From assembly GCF_032118995.1 (NCBI RefSeq), contig NC_092648.1, positions 23,092,450 to 23,156,449 of the forward strand: a DNA stretch of 64,000 bases. The letters are read 5' to 3'. The notes beneath the pieces were generated by a model. It did not search any database. It had not been told where the DNA came from and saw only the letters and a program-made list of their open reading frames with translations. Position numbers and translations under genes: made by a program. This DNA is from Asterias amurensis. Its lineage: Eukaryota; Echinodermata; Asteroidea; Forcipulatida; Asteriidae. This document shows positions 20,770 to 32,400 of the stretch, one piece after another (the first letter of the stretch is position 1; the number at the start of each line of letters is the position of its first letter).

Positions 20770-22695
20770 GTAAGTTTACAAATGGAACTTCAACTTATTG
20801 AGTTCAACAAGAAACCTTTCGCTGCGTGTAGGCCTACTCCCAATGTTCACAGCGATTAGTAGGGTAATATTTTAGGTGTCACATTGGCTGCACTTGTTAT
20901 ACCACAGTTTTTTTCGTTTTTTTTCCCCCGGGGGATAATGGTTTATTTACAACATTTCACAAAATCGTACATCAGATCGTCAAAACAAACATACAGTAAT
21001 AGTGAAAGCAAAACACAGCGTTTTTAAAGAGAATTAACACTTAGAACATTAATCTTGGAAAAGAACAGAATAGTAATCCCATTTATGATAGAAACTGGCC
21101 AACTTATTGTTACAAATGGAAATAAATTTTTCCATGGCATAATAATGCTTGAGTTCTGTTTTGAAAACTAAGAAGGATGGTCTGTTCTTAGACGTTTTCA
21201 TTTTGTAGATATGAACACGGCAAATTAATAAAATAAGGTTAGTAGCTTTACACTTAAAGTCTGTTTTGCCAAATAAAAACGCTTCATGCTCAAGGATGAT
21301 GTTAAGCTTAGTCTTATAATTAATCCATGAAGCAACTGCTGTCCAAAGAGACATTGTAGCGACACATGAGCAAAACAAATGGATAAGAGTCTGCTCTTGA
21401 TTATTACAAAAAGTACATAAATTAGAGTCCAGCCTGTTGATTTTGAAAAGAAACTGTTTGTGCCTAGAATTCTATGAATAAGTCTACACTGGAACCATCT
21501 TAGTCTAGTGTTTATTGTGCAGTTAAAAGGAATATTGAAAATTAACGACAATTTAACAAAACTATGCTCTATTTGCAAACTAAAGTTCCACTTAGGAAGT
21601 AAATGTATAAGTGACTTTCCAGGAGGAGGTCAAGACCGTTAAGATTCTGCTGGAGCCTTTCTTGTCCCTCAAAAGGGTCTTGAAATTGAATGGAATAAAC
21701 GGAAGTTGAACACTCGTTCCTTTCGTAAAAGACAAAATGTTTGGAAAAGCAGACTTAATGGCCCTGACCACACCCCCATATTCCCCAAAAATAGTTTTAG
21801 TATGAAATTTATTTCTGAAATCATTGAAGGACAAAAAAAGTTCCGGCATCATCAACAAGGTTATGAATATAATTGACCCCTGCCGACTCCCAATGTTTGA
21901 AATAGATGCATTTTTTATCCACCTTAATTTTGTCATTGTGCCACAGAGAATTGGTCAATATTTCTTCAGCGGTCTCTGGGCTGTGTGCCATGGTGAATTT
22001 TTACCAGGATGAAAAGATATTTCTCCAAAAAGGGTTCCCATACAAAGTTTGTTTATGTGCATAAAATGATTTCAGGGAACCACCTTCAAAACTGGACAAT
22101 CCAGAAATGTCCATAATCTTTTGGAATAAATGGACCCAACCACAACCATTGTCAGAAATTAGGAGTCTGCGGAGCCAAGTTATTTTAAGAGCGTTCATAT
22201 AATTATTCACGAACATCTATCATACGGAGCCCACCTTGGCTGTAATCTTGAACCATTTGATTTCTGCTAACCCGGTCATGTCCCCTACAAATAAATTTAA
22301 ATAACATAGAGTTCAGTTCGTTAACAGTACTAACAGGTGGATCAGGGATGGTTAAATAAGAAAGGTAAGCTTAGACAAAAGCATAGATTTGGCAACAGTG
22401 ATTCGGCCAAGCACCGTGAGATTCCTTTTGGACCAACTCGAAAACAGGTTACGCAATGAAAGAATAGACGTGTTGTAGTTGAGTAGAACCATGGAATGCA
22501 GATCTATGGAAAACTGAATACCAAGTATTTTAAAAGTTTCTAAAGGTTCCACCCAGTGGGCATTGATCTCTTTACATATCTTGCTATCTTGCCCTTTCTT
22601 TGACCCTATCCAAACCACATTAGTTTTATCTACATTGACTTTAAGTCCGGACATAATGGCAGATGCGTCAAGGATGTTAAATGCAGCAAGCATAG

Positions 22696-23248
22696 GGGCA
22701 ATTCCAAGCAAATATGGACATGACACCAAAAAATCAAGTTTTTGTCAAAACTTTCTTTCCACTTAGAAGTTATAGCTAACATATGAAACCAATTTATTTT
22801 TAGTTGTTGACAAGGAATGAACCCAATTTTGCCAAATAAGAACCCAGCTTGGGCTCCATGTAGGCGTGGCTACATTGTCTGGAAAACTGTAATGCGACTG
22901 ACCACGGTTTTGCCATGTAAACCTAAAAGTTCAAGTTGCTGACCATTTATAAGTATCCTGTTGGATACTCATGTAAAAGAGTTGTGTGTTACATAAATAT
23001 TAACTTTTTCACAAGCTTTTTGATAGAGGATGTCCTTTTTGTGTAATGCGACTGACCGCTTTTTACAACATTATAACATCCAAAGCATAAAGCCCACAAT
23101 ATTTATAAAATTATCAACTCAAAGCCTTGGGTATCAAGTACAAGTCGGTCTATAAACTTAGTGGAAAGAATATCTCACATTGAACTTCCAGCACCAAGAT
23201 CGAGAAATGACACTGAAAAGTGTAATGCGACTGACCGTGGAATTGCCC
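22696..23248. mobile_element. 553-bp TIR element inside the LINE (TSD ATAG)
   Basis: The left end GGGCAATTCCA and the right end TGGAATTGCCC are inverted, flanked by ATAG (22692-22695, 23249-23252). Removing it rejoins the LINE as GSANSM-LAAFNILDAS-MSGLKVN. It carries three direct copies of TGTAATGCGACTGACC (about 22889, 23043, 23220). No coding potential. Confidence 0.8.
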
Positions 23249-23752
23249 ATAGAGTTAGCAGAACCATCAATAAATAAAACAGTGTCATTGGCATACAGGG
23301 ATAAACGAAACTTTTTACCGGCTACCTGAATACCTTTTAAATCTTCATCATTATCTATCATCATAGCAAGAACTTCAACACACAGAATAAATAAATAGGG
23401 GCTTAGACCATCACCTTGCCTGCAGCCCCGTTCTATATTAAATGATTCTGAACGAAAACCATTCACCAAAATCGAAGACGAGGCCTGGTTATAAAAGAGG
23501 TTGATCCACTTTTTATGGATGCACCACCAAAGTTGAATTTATCAAGAACTTTGAGGATTAACTCGTGTGATAGTGAATCGAAAGCTTTTTCAAAATCAAT
23601 GGAAATTAATTGACCAGGTATGTTATTCGAACCGGTGACATCAAGTAAGTCATACATCAAACGAATATTTTCACCAATGAACATTTTTGACGCTCATTAA
23701 CAATGATGGGTAGATAAGTTTTCAGTCTCTCAGCAATACAGTCGTTTGACCA

Positions 23753-26120
23753 GTTCCGGATCACTTTTTGAACTCATGGTTTTTTTTTTGCCTTCTCTTC
23801 AATATTTTTAACAAACAAAGGCAATCAGTTTACCTGAACATTTCATAAAACTCACCAAGTATCCATTAGCAAAAAAAGAATAATACTTTTAAAGTGGCTT
23901 CGAGAATAGTACTGTCACCCGTTTGACCAGTTCCGGACCGGTTGAATTTATTCCGAATCAGTAGAGCGCCCTCTATTGTAACCCAATACTCCCATTCATA
24001 AAACTGTTACACAATAACACAAACTTCAGAAAAGTGTGTTGACATGGACGTGTGGACCTCTCTCTATCGTTATATTGTTATTTATAGTTATTTTAACTGG
24101 CTTGTTTCTATAAAACAAAAGTAAAATATTGTTTTAATTTTTTTTTAGTTATTTACTCTTCTATTATTTACTCTTCTCTTTATTTTATTTTTTTTTTTTG
24201 GTGAAAATGAAGGGGGGGGGGGGTTGCACTATTATTAATGGAGAGATAGAGGGTTATGGAATAAAATAAGGGATACTGGCAATGGGGCAAGTAAACAGTG
24301 TTTATTTTAAATTGGTTTTTGCCTCGTGTAGCATGAAGGAGGGAAGACGTCTTTTAAATCAGGTGATCACAAAACTGTTGCAAAAAACTCCACTGTGTTG
24401 AAATGTCAAACTATAACTTCTTGAGCAAAACATTTATGCAATATCATATAAAAACTCCCGTTTTTTATTTGCCCCCATCTTTATTGTTTTTATTGATTTT
24501 TTTTAAACAAAATAATTTCAGTTATAAAAACAAAATTTGAACTCATTAATCAATTTATTTATTTACTCTCCTTTTTTTGTTTGGTGATTGGAGTGGGCGG
24601 GGGCTAAGGGAAGGTGGCAATACTATTATTGACGGAGGGGTAGGGTGGTTACTGGAATAAATTAAGGAATAGTAGGGCAAGTGAATATTTTTTGGTCGTT
24701 TCCCCTCATGTAGCATATATGGAGGAGGAAAGACTGGTCTTTTAAATCAGGTGATCAAAACTCACTATTTTTGGGAGAAGACAAACTCAACTGTGTTGAA
24801 AGAATGTCGAACTATTTTATTTTGCAAAATAACGATAAAAACTCTTCTGTTTTGTATTTGCCTTGCATAAAAAAGTACAGACAATTGGCAATGGCCCCGC
24901 CTCATTGGCCCAAAGTTTTTTTCAATTCAGAACAAATTTTGTTTACTTGTGAGATTATTTTGCATTACTTATAGCCAAGTCAACTAAAAAACTGTTACTG
25001 CAGGTATTCTGATGAAATCAGAGGGCACCCATTTTCACATAAATTTTAAATTGATACATTGTAATGTATATCATTGAATATTATGAAGAAAACAAAATGA
25101 AAGAATAAAATAACCAGCCTGCTGAGCAGCAATGGTAAAGGATGCAGTTTAGCACAAGGCATATTATCACGAGAGACATACCAACAGTCTTACACAGACA
25201 TAAACTTATTAGCACATAAAACACATTCTTTTTTTGTTAACACAGTTCAATATTTTATTGATACTTGAAAAGTTTCTTTTGTACAGTAATCTACATGTAG
25301 TTTAATATACATCATTGAGCTCAATTCATGAATCCCAAAAAATGAATGGGGTGGTGGTAATTAAAACATAAAAATCATGTAAAAAGAAATTTCTGTCACA
25401 TTAGAAAAAAATCACATATTGAATTATTGCTTTATCAAATATTGCTTAACATGTAGTGTGAGATATAAACTGGGCTTAACCAAGCAGTGCTCCAAGGTGG
25501 AATTGAATTTTGGAAATGAATTTTGGAAAATGCAAATTCCCAGTTGTTTGATCCCCTCTAGGCTGAATTGTGTAAACATTTCTATCTTCACTAATGATTT
25601 ATAATCCACTAATGATGTGTACAAATGAAATATATTCTTCTTTCCCAAATACATTGAATTGACCTTTTGACCCAAACCAAATTCCCTCTTTTAAGGTACA
25701 TGTACAACCCTATTTTTGTACTATGTAGGTCTCTGTAATTTTTCAAAATCTGCTCTTGGCAACTCTGCTCTGGGCAATTAAGAGTACATTGCCTATTTCA
25801 ACATGAGGGTTACTTAGGTTAGAGCAACTAAATATTCCCCACTTTCATAAAGGATGCTATCTATCATTTCTATTGAAAGAGAGTACATCATAAAACTGAG
25901 TTCGTTGACCCTTGGGACCTTTGATCCCCTCTTTAAAGGAACTGAACACGACCGGTAGTTGTCAAAATCCAGTATTTTCACAATATTTTATACTATCAAC
26001 AGCTCTCCATCACTTGTTACCATGTAAGTTTATGTATTTTTACATGTAGTTACCAAACATGTACAGTGCCTTTAACGTAATCTTTTATTAAAAAAGTAAG
26101 ATCATGGACTTTGTGTAAGT
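23753..26120. other. Left interior of the pogo-type transposon, non-coding
   Basis: AT-rich; includes repeated segments with (T)n and G-runs (24180-24240 and 24560-24680 resemble each other, both with GATCAxAAACTxxT and GGTGATCA near AGACxxxTCTTTTAAATCAGG). No frame has a family signature. A decayed TTAA-MITE fragment lies at 25938-26072. Confidence 0.5.
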
Positions 26121-26123
26121 GTT

Positions 26124-26672
26124 TCATCTTTCATCCCAGAGCACTGCTCCATCTTCAGACATTAATTTCATACATTTTCCTTCTGGCATAGCTCTCAAGG
26201 CGGTCACTAGAATATCACCTAGGCCTGGTCTATCTCCGACAACAATATATGTACATGGTATAATCACGCCCCCACCTTTATCAAACACGGATGGCCATGG
26301 AGCAAAACTCTGAACTGGGTCTCCAGTAGTTTGTGCATATATTTTACCCCCAGATTGAATAATTGCTCTAAATGCAGAACCAAGGCCCCTTGGTGCATGC
26401 CCTATTGGCAAACCTGCAACATCCTGTAACTTTAAATGCTTTTTGACATCTGTAATCAAATTATGTACATCATCTGAAAATGAATCCAAAGAAGGGATCC
26501 ACACAAGAGTTGCATCTTGGTCATTGATGTTAGTGTGTTCCAGGTCAACCGGTAGAAATGTTGCAGGAGTTGTTACTGGTGGCTTAATTTGGTATGCATG
26601 ATAGCCTTTAATAACAGAGTTTAGAAGTCTGTACTGCACACCATTCGTGTTGATATTGCTGCTGCTGCCAAG
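26124..26672 (-). CDS. Unidentified protein exon in the pogo-type transposon
   Basis: A 182-codon open exon beginning after the acceptor TTTTCAG and ending at a stop at 26124. It begins LGSSSNINTNGVQYRLLNSV, with VIKGYHAYQIKPP, LPVDLEHTNINDQDATLVWI, LKLQDVAGLPIGHAPRGLGS, GDPVQSFAPWP, GGGVIIPCTYIVVGDRPGL and ALRAMPEGKCMKLM. No stops or frameshifts interrupt it and the Gly/Pro-rich blocks look like a constrained globular domain. I do not recognise the family. It lies downstream of the transposase on the same strand, so it may be a 3' exon of that transcript or a separate accessory gene. Confidence 0.6.
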   Translation of the reverse strand, partial: LGSSSNINTNGVQYRLLNSVIKGYHAYQIKPPVTTPATFLPVDLEHTNINDQDATLVWIPSLDSFSDDVHNLITDVKKHLKLQDVAGLPIGHAPRGLGSAFRAIIQSGGKIYAQTTGDPVQSFAPWPSVFDKGGGVIIPCTYIVVGDRPGLGDILVTALRAMPEGKCMKLMSEDGAVLWDER

Positions 26673-26756
26673 CTGAAAAGAAAAATTGTGTAAACTTAAT
26701 AGTGCTTATTTGTGGTGCTGCCGTATACTGTATAAGCAAGCAAACATGTGTACTAA

Positions 26757-27089
26757 AAGACACTAGACACTATTGGTAATTGTCAAAGGCCAGTCTTCTC
26801 ACTTGGTGTATCTCAACCTACATTGTAGATGCATAAAATAACAAACCTGTAAAAATTTGAGCTCAATCGATCGTTGTGAGATAATACTGAAAGAAAAAAC
26901 ACCCTTATCATCATTCTGAGCTCTCGAAATCAAAATTCATTGAAAACAACTTCTTTCTCAAAAACTAGGTAACTTTAGAGGGAGCCGTTTCTCACAATGT
27001 TTTATACTATCAACCTCTATCCATTACTCATTACATAGTAAGGTTTTATGCTAATAATTTTGAGTAATTACCAATAGTGTCCACTGCCT
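26757..27089. mobile_element. TTAA-type MITE inside the transposon
   Basis: Starts AAGACACTAGACACTATTGG after CTAA (a mutated TTAA) and ends CCAATAGTGTCCACTGCCT before TTAA. It sits in the probable intron between the PHD exon and the exon at 26124-26672. Confidence 0.75.
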
Positions 27090-27251
27090 TTAAATAAAGC
27101 CAGATAAAAGGTGAGATTAGTACATGTAGTAACTTGTTTATTTTGACAGGACCAGGTGGGATCAAATCAATTATACACAATTTGGATTAACCATTTTGCG
27201 GGATGCAACTGCCCCCAAAAGTTATGCCAATGCAAACAAATATCTTGTTAA

Positions 27252-27519
27252 AGACACCAAACACTACTGGTAATTTTCAAAGACTAGTCTTCACAGTTGG
27301 TGTATCTCAACATGCATACAATTCTAAATCTGAGGTCTTGAAATCAAATTAGTGGAAAATTACTTCTTTCTCGAAAACTTCAATGTACGTCACTTCAGTT
27401 GTAGCTGTTTCCCACAATGTTTTATACTAACAACCTCTTCCCATTACTCGTAACCAAGAAAGGTTTTATGCTAACATTAAATAACTATTTTGAATATTTA
27501 CCAATAGTGTCCACTGCCT
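27252..27519. mobile_element. TTAA-type MITE abutting the PHD exon
   Basis: TTAA at 27248-27251 and 27520-27523. Left end AGACACCAAACACTACTGG, right end CCAATAGTGTCCACTGCCT. Internally shortened. It ends two bases from the stop codon of the PHD-like frame. Confidence 0.75.
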
Positions 27520-27524
27520 TTAAT

Positions 27525-27905
27525 TCAAACCACACATTCATGACAAACAAACTTAGTGACACTATGTTCCAACAGTGCATATGGGTCATAGGCAAGGGTT
27601 GAAGGAACACACGTTTGATACATCCATTTAAGGCACCCATCACACTGTATCCACAACAGATTATCCCCCATACGGACATTGTGTTCATAAGAGATGTTGC
27701 ACACTGTGCAAAATGTCTCTGTGCTTGTCGGGTTGACTTTTGCAGAACGACTCAATTTCTTTAGATATCTTTTCTTGGCATTTTTCTCCATCTCTGCTTT
27801 ATGTCTTATCTTCTTTAGCTTGTGCAAGGCCATTTGCCTGAGACATTTAGATGAACTTAAATTGTCAGGCAATGAAGAAACAAGAGTGTTGGTCGAGATG
27901 AGCAA
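27525..27905 (-). CDS. PHD-like zinc finger at the C-terminus of the pogo-type transposase
   Basis: A lysine-rich stretch (MALHKLKKIRHKAEMEKNAK) precedes FCTVCNISYEHN, WIQCDGCLKWMYQTCVPS and KFVCHECVV. This is the Cys layout of a PHD finger, C-x2-C ... C-x2-C-x7-C ... C-x2-C, with the WxxCDxC-type core. The zinc-binding His expected in the C-x-x-W-Y-H-x-x-C block is replaced by Tyr. PHD fingers read histone tails and cap the C-termini of several animal transposases. The frame is one base out from the transposase frame it overlaps (27857-27905), so a frameshift, a short intron or ribosomal slippage separates them. Confidence 0.7.
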   Translation of the reverse strand: MLISTNTLVSSLPDNLSSSKCLRQMALHKLKKIRHKAEMEKNAKKRYLKKLSRSAKVNPTSTETFCTVCNISYEHNVRMGDNLLWIQCDGCLKWMYQTCVPSTLAYDPYALLEHSVTKFVCHECVV

Positions 27906-29263
27906 GATGGTCCAGCTTGTGGGAATGTGAGGGCATCTTGCAAAGTGGAGGATATCATGGATGCTGAGGATGTAGGCTGTGTGGAGTCAGATGGGTTGTT
28001 TGGTGTGCTTCCTATTTGTTCAACTGCAGCAGCAAGCATATCCAGCCCACAGAGCACTTGGCTCTCCTGTGCGGGGGCATACGGTACTGAAGATGTTTTT
28101 GCTGGTACTGCTTTCAGTTTGAGCTGTTTATATGTCTCGAAGCGTGGTGAAACAGTAACAGCCATCTCCCCTCCGTTATCCTCATTAACAATGGACATCC
28201 TCTTCTCATACTTAGTAAGTGTGTCTTTGTCCAAAACTGACTGGAAGACCTGAAATGCTTGATCAGCTCCTTGTACGGGGGCACTTGTGGCAGCCTCAGC
28301 TGTAAGTGTACTTGACTGAAATGTCAAAGATGGCTTCAGCTTGTCATTAGAAATGGCTTGTCTGTTTATTGGATGAATTCCTGATGACTTGAAACTGTTC
28401 ACAATAGTTAGAGGCTTGTAGAATGCAGTAACGGTTTCGTTGAGCTTCCTTGGGAAAGTCGCTTTGTTGATTGGTTTCCCTGGGTTCTCCTTTGTATTTC
28501 TTTTCACCGTTGTATTCCACTGCCTCTTCAAAGCACCAAAAATACCAACATCCAGGGGTTGCATCAGATGAGTTGCATTTGGAACAATTCGAAAGATTTC
28601 GATTCCATGAGCAACCGCATAGTCAAATGTAGTGACATCAATATGGCACGATGCACTGTCAATGAGGAGAATAACTGGTCGCTCAGGACCGGCATGTCTG
28701 TCAAAATGATCCAAGAATTTCAGGAAAGTATCACTATCCATCCATCCCTTCTTTGTGTAGTGGACGGCTGATCCTCTTGCTGACCCAACCAATGGATCAT
28801 ACGCTGTGGGACATGGCTTGGGGAAAACAAAGAATGGTGGCATGAGTGCTCCTTCTGCACTGCCACAAAACATCACCGTCAGTCGCTGCTTCGAGGATCC
28901 CCCAGAGAGATGTGGTAGTGAACTTGGATATTCTGACTTGGTGGGTCCTATCACATGCCCCGATTTGCTCCCCATCTGAAATCCGGTTTCATCTGCATTC
29001 CATACTCTGTGTGGTTTGTCTAACAATTGCAGATCTGACACAAATTCTCTGTAACTATCAAACCATTCATCGACTTTGTCTTGCGTGACTCTTACTCTTG
29101 ATGATTCAAGGACTGAATCCTTTCTCCTTTGCAAGACATCAGAGTTTCTCGCCATGAATGCATAGTACCAAGTGTAGCTGGGTCTGCTCGACTTGAAATT
29201 CCTCTTCTCCTTTATGAGCAGTCCCTCAACAAAATCAAGGAAGTCTCCTGGGGACAATCCCAT
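27857..29263 (-). CDS. pogo/Tigger-type DDE transposase (DDD catalytic triad)
   Basis: A 468-codon uninterrupted frame. The N-terminal part (about 1-75, SYTWYYAFMARNSDVLQRRK, RVTQDKVDEWFDSYREF) resembles a CENP-B/Tc5 HTH. The catalytic core has D in VWNADETGF, D in VILLIDSASCHID, and the third D in NATHLMQPLDVGIFGALK, 36 residues after the second (D35D). All three acidic residues are present. The exon is preceded by TATTTTTCTATAG (acceptor) at 29264-29275, so an upstream exon with the first psq-type HTH is expected; none was recognised to 31.4 kb. The tail (about 370-468) is Ser/Thr-rich, leading to the PHD-like part. Despite the old host LINE, the core is undamaged, so the insertion is young or the frame is under constraint. 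Confidence 0.88.
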   Translation of the reverse strand: MGLSPGDFLDFVEGLLIKEKRNFKSSRPSYTWYYAFMARNSDVLQRRKDSVLESSRVRVTQDKVDEWFDSYREFVSDLQLLDKPHRVWNADETGFQMGSKSGHVIGPTKSEYPSSLPHLSGGSSKQRLTVMFCGSAEGALMPPFFVFPKPCPTAYDPLVGSARGSAVHYTKKGWMDSDTFLKFLDHFDRHAGPERPVILLIDSASCHIDVTTFDYAVAHGIEIFRIVPNATHLMQPLDVGIFGALKRQWNTTVKRNTKENPGKPINKATFPRKLNETVTAFYKPLTIVNSFKSSGIHPINRQAISNDKLKPSLTFQSSTLTAEAATSAPVQGADQAFQVFQSVLDKDTLTKYEKRMSIVNEDNGGEMAVTVSPRFETYKQLKLKAVPAKTSSVPYAPAQESQVLCGLDMLAAAVEQIGSTPNNPSDSTQPTSSASMISSTLQDALTFPQAGPSCSSRPTLLFLHCLTI

Positions 29264-29275
29264 ACCTATAGAAAA

Positions 29276-31440
29276 ATAGAAGAATCAATTACTTAATGCA
29301 AACAAAATTGCACTTAAAAAAGATTCCTAACAAATTATAGTATTGTTGCTCATAGACTACAAAAGCATTCACAATACTATACACTTTTTTTTAAATGCTA
29401 GCTATCCATTTCATAAGTTGCATTGGTTTCATTGAAATTGCACAGTCCGTTGTTTTTTAATTATAACAGATATTAAAACAGGCAATAGGGTTCCTCACAA
29501 ACCCCAACCAGCAAAGCAATTTTTAAATCCTGCTCTGTACATTTTTTGAAACAGTATACTAGTCTAAATAAAAAAAATACACACCCAGCAAAAGGTATGA
29601 AAACATGTGAAAATGTTAGGCCTACAGTTAAACTTAATGTTAAGGGCCTTTGAGACAATAGGGTTAATAATAATAACTTACTGGATAATGACTTATATTA
29701 AAATGTTTTGTAATCGAGTTCAACAAAGAAAAATTAACTAGAAATAGAATAGGATTTGAACCAACAACCTCCCGTTTAACAGGCCACTGGCACTTTTAAA
29801 AAGGCTATGCGTTCTTCGAAACAAAATCCCATAATTGGCATAAATGGGAGCCCCCCCCCCAACATTGTTTGACCCATTCTGCGTTCAACTAGGCCTAGCT
29901 TTTAAATAAACAAGCTAAACTGATCTATTCTATGTGTCCCTAATTATTGATGGCTAATGCGAATGGGCAAGACGTTCATTTCAGTGGGCCCTCATATTCG
30001 TGAAGCTGTCAAGTGTTAAATTTTGCAAGGCTAAACAGATTGAAATGAAAGAAATACAAAGAAAGAAAAAATGAGAAGAAAAAAACAGCCACAGGTTACA
30101 AGCAAAAAGAAATTGTAAAAACTTGCCCCATCACCGCTACGTACAATCTAATTTAAGTAAAGCCTATTTAATTTCACTAATTTTCAGTTTTCTAAATCTA
30201 ATGATTGTGAATGTAAAAATATGATTAAAAAATTAATTCGAAAACCTAGAGACCCAATTCACAGGAACAGTCTCCGACTGCCCCTGTATTTATGTAATCA
30301 TGTTATTGTTAGGCCTAACCCTCATAAAATAAAAATTTATTTTAATATTTAGGTGTTAAATTAATTAATTAATTAAACATTCAAATTAAAATTTACCTCC
30401 AGTCCAGTTCTGATTAGTTTTGAAACCTTGCGTTGAAGATTCGGTGACCAAAGAAACAATGAAAAGATAGGGGTCAAACCACAGAGTACTACAGAGCAAC
30501 TTCCATCCAAATCCATCTGTCCATAAGAAACTGCTTGTTCTTCTGTCCGGCCTGGCCCTGACGACAGCACAGCAGAGCACTGCCGCGACAACGTCGATAA
30601 CAAAACAGCGCAGGCAAGAAAAAGTGAAGCGCGCCTAAAAGCAAAATTGACCCGAATATCTCACTCTTACAGACCTCACTTCTCCTTTTAGACTTTATTT
30701 TCTCACCAAAAAATTAAATCCGTACAAGAATATGCAAAAGTAGTGTAGATTAACAGTCCTATTATTAAACAAAACTGCAGAATTATACTCAAATGTTGCC
30801 GATCGTCTGCTCAAAAAGCCGACCTCCATCTTGAAAACTAAATGTAATCATACCGACGGCTGTTGTATGCAGTAGTTTTAAATTACTTGGACTAGTACAA
30901 AAACGCACGCTTCCTCTGCAACTAAAGAATTAAACTTTGTGCAACAGCCGTATGGTTTTAACTAACGGAGTGCGCCACCATTTGACGTACACCGATGTTT
31001 TCAAAGATTGAGTGATCCGGAACTGGTCACAGGAACAATGCGTCACAACCAACGATTTCGGTAATTTTATCTCGTCAAAAAAAAAAGATGACTGCTCTAA
31101 TTTAGCTATTATTATTTTTTACACCTTTTTACCGTTTGAAATAAATGTTAATCGTCCTAGCGCTGCAATTTGAAAGGTGAGCAGTTTAACAGCGTTTTTC
31201 AACAATGTTTTTTTTTCTTTTTTCTACGATCATTTTTGCCGACAAACTTTAGAAAAATTGCCATAATATATTTTTTCGATGATGTTTGGCACCTTATTTT
31301 GGGTTGGTTGGTTTATTGGATGTGGTTCGGCATATTCATTAACAGAAATTGGTAATGTTACAAGTAATTTAATTATGTGGCTGCTTCAAAGTTTAAGTGA
31401 TCCGGAACTGGTCAATGATCCGGAACTGGTCAAACGACTG
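29276..31440. other. Right interior of the pogo-type transposon
   Basis: No recognisable coding domain. A frame on the minus strand at about 30399-30603 ends at a plausible donor (CTGGAG then GTAAAT) and starts with ATG, so it could be a 5' exon of the transposase transcript. Its residues match no domain I know. TIR-like motifs recur at about 31012 and 31397-31440. Confidence 0.4.
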
Positions 31441-31635
31441 TACACGTCGACGCCAATTTATAGGATGTTCAGCAGAGAAATAGGACGCCAATTTTTTAAA
31501 AATTGCCGGGGTTTGTCCCCTTTAGCTAACAAAGTGATTATGCCGTATTTCTGACTGACTGACAACTTGCCCGAGAAATAAGAAAAGTTAGGTGAACGTA
31601 AGAGGAACCACGATAAATCAGGCGAAAAGAATGTA

Positions 31636-32165
31636 AAGGGACACATCGGCCGAATTGGGCTATTTGGGCTACAAAATAGACTGAGCTATGACTTCAACAG
31701 TCTTCCAGGAATGAAGAAGAACAGTCCTTAAAATGAATCATCAAATTTAGCCGTTGTTGAGCACTTTAAGACAAAAACGCAGGTCGCGTGATTGTTCTAA
31801 CCAAAAAGTGGTACAAACAATCACGTGACCTTCCGGGCTAGTTTTACTTTCAGCCGTCTAAAAGTAACTTACTTAACCAAGTTTAAATCTTTTTTTTACA
31901 AAATTATTTACGAATAATTGACGAAAAAGATCATGTATTCAAACTATCGCTACAAAATGTAAATAATGGTGAAAAACTAACGTAAGATTCACATTCAAAG
32001 AGTCCGTGAAACGGAAGCTTGTTATGTGGCCGCTTTGGTTTTTTAAAATAATTTTTCGCTAAATACGTGACATAAGATGACTTTTTTTACAGCAACCATC
32101 TACAAAAAAATTATTTATGACTCTACACCCCTAAATTGCGTAAACGGTGAGCCGGTGTGTCCCTT
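31636..32165. mobile_element. 530-bp TIR element in the LINE (TSD TA)
   Basis: AAGGGACACATCGGC at the left and GCCGGTGTGTCCCTT at the right, each next to TA. Removing it joins LINE sequence as DGFSFELF-TFFSPDLSWFLL. Inner arms GGTCGCGTGATTGTTC / CAATCACGTGACC form another hairpin around 31780-31830. Non-autonomous; TA target suggests the mariner/pogo group. Confidence 0.8.
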
Positions 32166-32400
32166 TAAACAATTCAAAACTGAACCCATCGGACCTGGGG
32201 ATTTAGCATTCTTGCTATTCTTTAAAGCTTGCATAAGTTCTACATGCGACAAAGGGCCTTCCAGATTATCCCGCATTGTGTCTGTAAGAATGGGAGCATT
32301 GGCTTTCTTGAAAATAGAACTTAAATCAGCCAAGTTATTAACCTTCCGATGAGAATACATACTTTTGTAGAAATTCATGGTTTCGGTAAGAATTTCTTTA

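Larger units (their letters stand above)
23739..31440 (-). mobile_element. 7.7-kb pogo/Tigger-type DNA transposon with accessory genes
   Basis: The left end CAGTCGTTTGACCAGTTCCG and right end CGGAACTGGTCAAACGACTG are perfect inverted copies. TA flanks both (23737-23738, 31441-31442). The subterminal motif GACCAGTTCCGGATC(A/C) is reiterated near both ends (about 23750, 23927, 31012, 31397, 31415), which could be transposase binding sites. Removing the element restores the LINE frame YKLASTC-IAERLKTYLP, apart from one small deletion. The minus strand encodes a DDD transposase (27857-29263), a PHD-like finger (27525-27905) and a second protein (26124-26672). TA targeting, CAG-type termini and a D-D35D transposase agree with the pogo/Tigger group. 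Confidence 0.88.

Noticed and set aside
29747-29800. Minus-strand tRNA-like stretch with a GGTTCAAATCC B box
   Set aside because: No matching A box or cloverleaf could be folded.
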